Position numbers and translations under genes: made by a program. From an uncultured Eubacteriales bacterium (lineage in GTDB: Bacteria > Bacillota > Clostridia > Oscillospirales > Acutalibacteraceae): 5,342 nucleotides of DNA. Where the stretch lies: contig CAKSUE010000068.1 of NCBI GenBank assembly GCA_934501135.1, forward strand, positions 1 to 5,342, written 5' to 3'. The notes beneath the pieces were generated by a model. That model was not told where the DNA came from, ran no database searches, and saw only the letters and a list, made by a program, of their open reading frames with translations. Positions 4,496 to 5,342 of this stretch are shown here, piece by piece (position 1 is the first letter of the stretch; every line of letters starts with the position of its first letter).

Positions 4496-5342
4496 ATGAG
4501 TAGAAAAATTACTATTATCGGAGCTGGAAAAGTAGGATCCACAATTGCGTATTCTCTGTCCCGAGAAGAGCTGGCATCAGAGATTGTTATGATTGACATC
4601 GACAAGGAAAAAGCAGATGGCGAGGCCATGGACATTGAGCAGGGGACCTGTTTCCGGGAGCCTATCTCTATTATTGCAGGAGATTATCCGGATGCAAAGG
4701 ACTCTGACATTGTAATTATTACTTCTGGGATTGCAAGAAAACCCGGACAGACTCGTATTGATCTTGTGCAGACGAATGTAGATATTTTGAAAAACATTAC
4801 ACCGCAAATTGTAAAAGAAGCACCTCATGCATTTTATGTGATTGTGAACAATCCAGTAGACATTATGACATATGTATTTACAAAGATTTCCGGAATTTCG
4901 GAGCGGCAGGTCATTGGTTCCGGTACGATTCTGGATACGGCAAGACTTCGCTGCAGACTGTCTGAGCAGCTTCAGGTTGCACAAAAAAATATTCATGCCT
5001 ATGTATTTGGTGAGCATGGAGACACTTCCTTTATTCCCTGGACTTGTGCCTATGTATCCGGCATTCATGTGGATGAGTATGTAGAAGTGGCGCAGCATAT
5101 GGAAGAAAAAGTAAAGCCTATCGACAGGGAAGAAATGATTGAATATGTCCGTAAATCTGGTAGTGTTGTCATTTCCAAGAAGGGAGCAACCTTCTATGCG
5201 GTTTCCAGATCTGTCTGCCAGTTGTGCAAGGTATTGATGGCATCTTCGGATTCTGCGGTAACGGTATCTTCCATGATGCATGGAGAATACGGCATTGAAG
5301 ATGTATGCTTAAGTACATTGACGTTGGTTGGCCCGCAGGGAA
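4496..5342 (+). CDS. ldh: L-lactate/malate dehydrogenase family protein (3' end beyond window)
   Basis: This NAD-dependent 2-hydroxyacid dehydrogenase family interconverts pyruvate and L-lactate, or oxaloacetate and malate, and re-oxidises NADH in fermentation. The visible 282 residues cover most of the usual 310-320. They show the Rossmann motif GAGKVGS (9-15), an acidic residue at the second strand end (MIDID, 32-36), Arg87 in GQTRIDL, Asn118 in VNNPVD, LDTAR with Asp147 and substrate-binding Arg150, and the catalytic His174 in FGEHGD. Thr232 in KGATFYAV is LDH-like. The specificity residue aligned with LDH Gln102 is Arg81 (GIARKPG), as in malate dehydrogenases, so the substrate is not settled. 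AAAGGAG (4484-4490) is 5 bases before the ATG. A Rex-type operator and promoter lie upstream. Base composition is clearly higher in G+C than in the genes left of 3570. The family call is certain; lactate versus malate is open. Confidence 0.93.
   Translation, partial: MSRKITIIGAGKVGSTIAYSLSREELASEIVMIDIDKEKADGEAMDIEQGTCFREPISIIAGDYPDAKDSDIVIITSGIARKPGQTRIDLVQTNVDILKNITPQIVKEAPHAFYVIVNNPVDIMTYVFTKISGISERQVIGSGTILDTARLRCRLSEQLQVAQKNIHAYVFGEHGDTSFIPWTCAYVSGIHVDEYVEVAQHMEEKVKPIDREEMIEYVRKSGSVVISKKGATFYAVSRSVCQLCKVLMASSDSAVTVSSMMHGEYGIEDVCLSTLTLVGPQG

Noticed and set aside
4872..5084. 70-codon plus-strand frame inside the dehydrogenase gene
   Set aside because: It is out of frame with a conserved coding sequence and has no independent start signal.
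4577..5281. 234-codon open frame on the minus strand opposite the dehydrogenase gene
   Set aside because: It lies entirely antisense to a conserved family gene, has no RBS seen, and its translation is rich in Cys, His, Asn and Arg with no recognisable motif; it is a shadow frame.

Overview
The window looks like chromosomal DNA of a low-GC Bacillota species, most likely a Clostridia/Lachnospiraceae-type anaerobe. It has strong AGGAGG-type ribosome binding sites, AT-rich intergenic DNA, a class B sortase, a Thermotoga-like DAHP synthase, the rplM-rpsI pair and a lactate/malate dehydrogenase gene. Taxonomy is inferred from protein similarity recalled from memory, not from a search.

Left part (3-2297): three plus-strand genes lie close together. 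An unrecognised protein (C-terminal 85 residues only) ends in an ATGA overlap with a class B sortase, and the DAHP synthase aroF begins 22 bases after the sortase stop. They are probably co-transcribed, although cell-surface anchoring and aromatic amino acid synthesis have no obvious functional link.

Middle part (2298-3570): a 305-base AT-rich gap holds a promoter with a perfect TTGACA box and a small stem structure resembling a ribosomal-protein L13 leader. Then come rplM (L13) and rpsI (S9), 15 bases apart, closed by a strong intrinsic terminator. Inverted and direct copies of an 8-10 base motif surround that terminator.

Right part (3571-5342): base composition rises sharply. The stretch to about 4290 has no intact gene. 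It contains a decayed, frameshifted and internally deleted gene that I read as a Sir2-like (NAD-dependent deacetylase-like) protein, then a second remnant I cannot name, and an AT-rich terminator. After this an ldh-type gene starts at 4496 and runs off the window. Its upstream region carries a close match to the operator of Rex, the NADH-sensing redox repressor. Its substrate-specificity residue is Arg, as in malate dehydrogenases, rather than the Gln usual in lactate dehydrogenases.

I see no CRISPR array, tRNA, rRNA, transposase or clearly new multi-gene system. The points most worth a second look are the dehydrogenase specificity residue, the Rex site, the eroded Sir2-like locus and the L13 leader.
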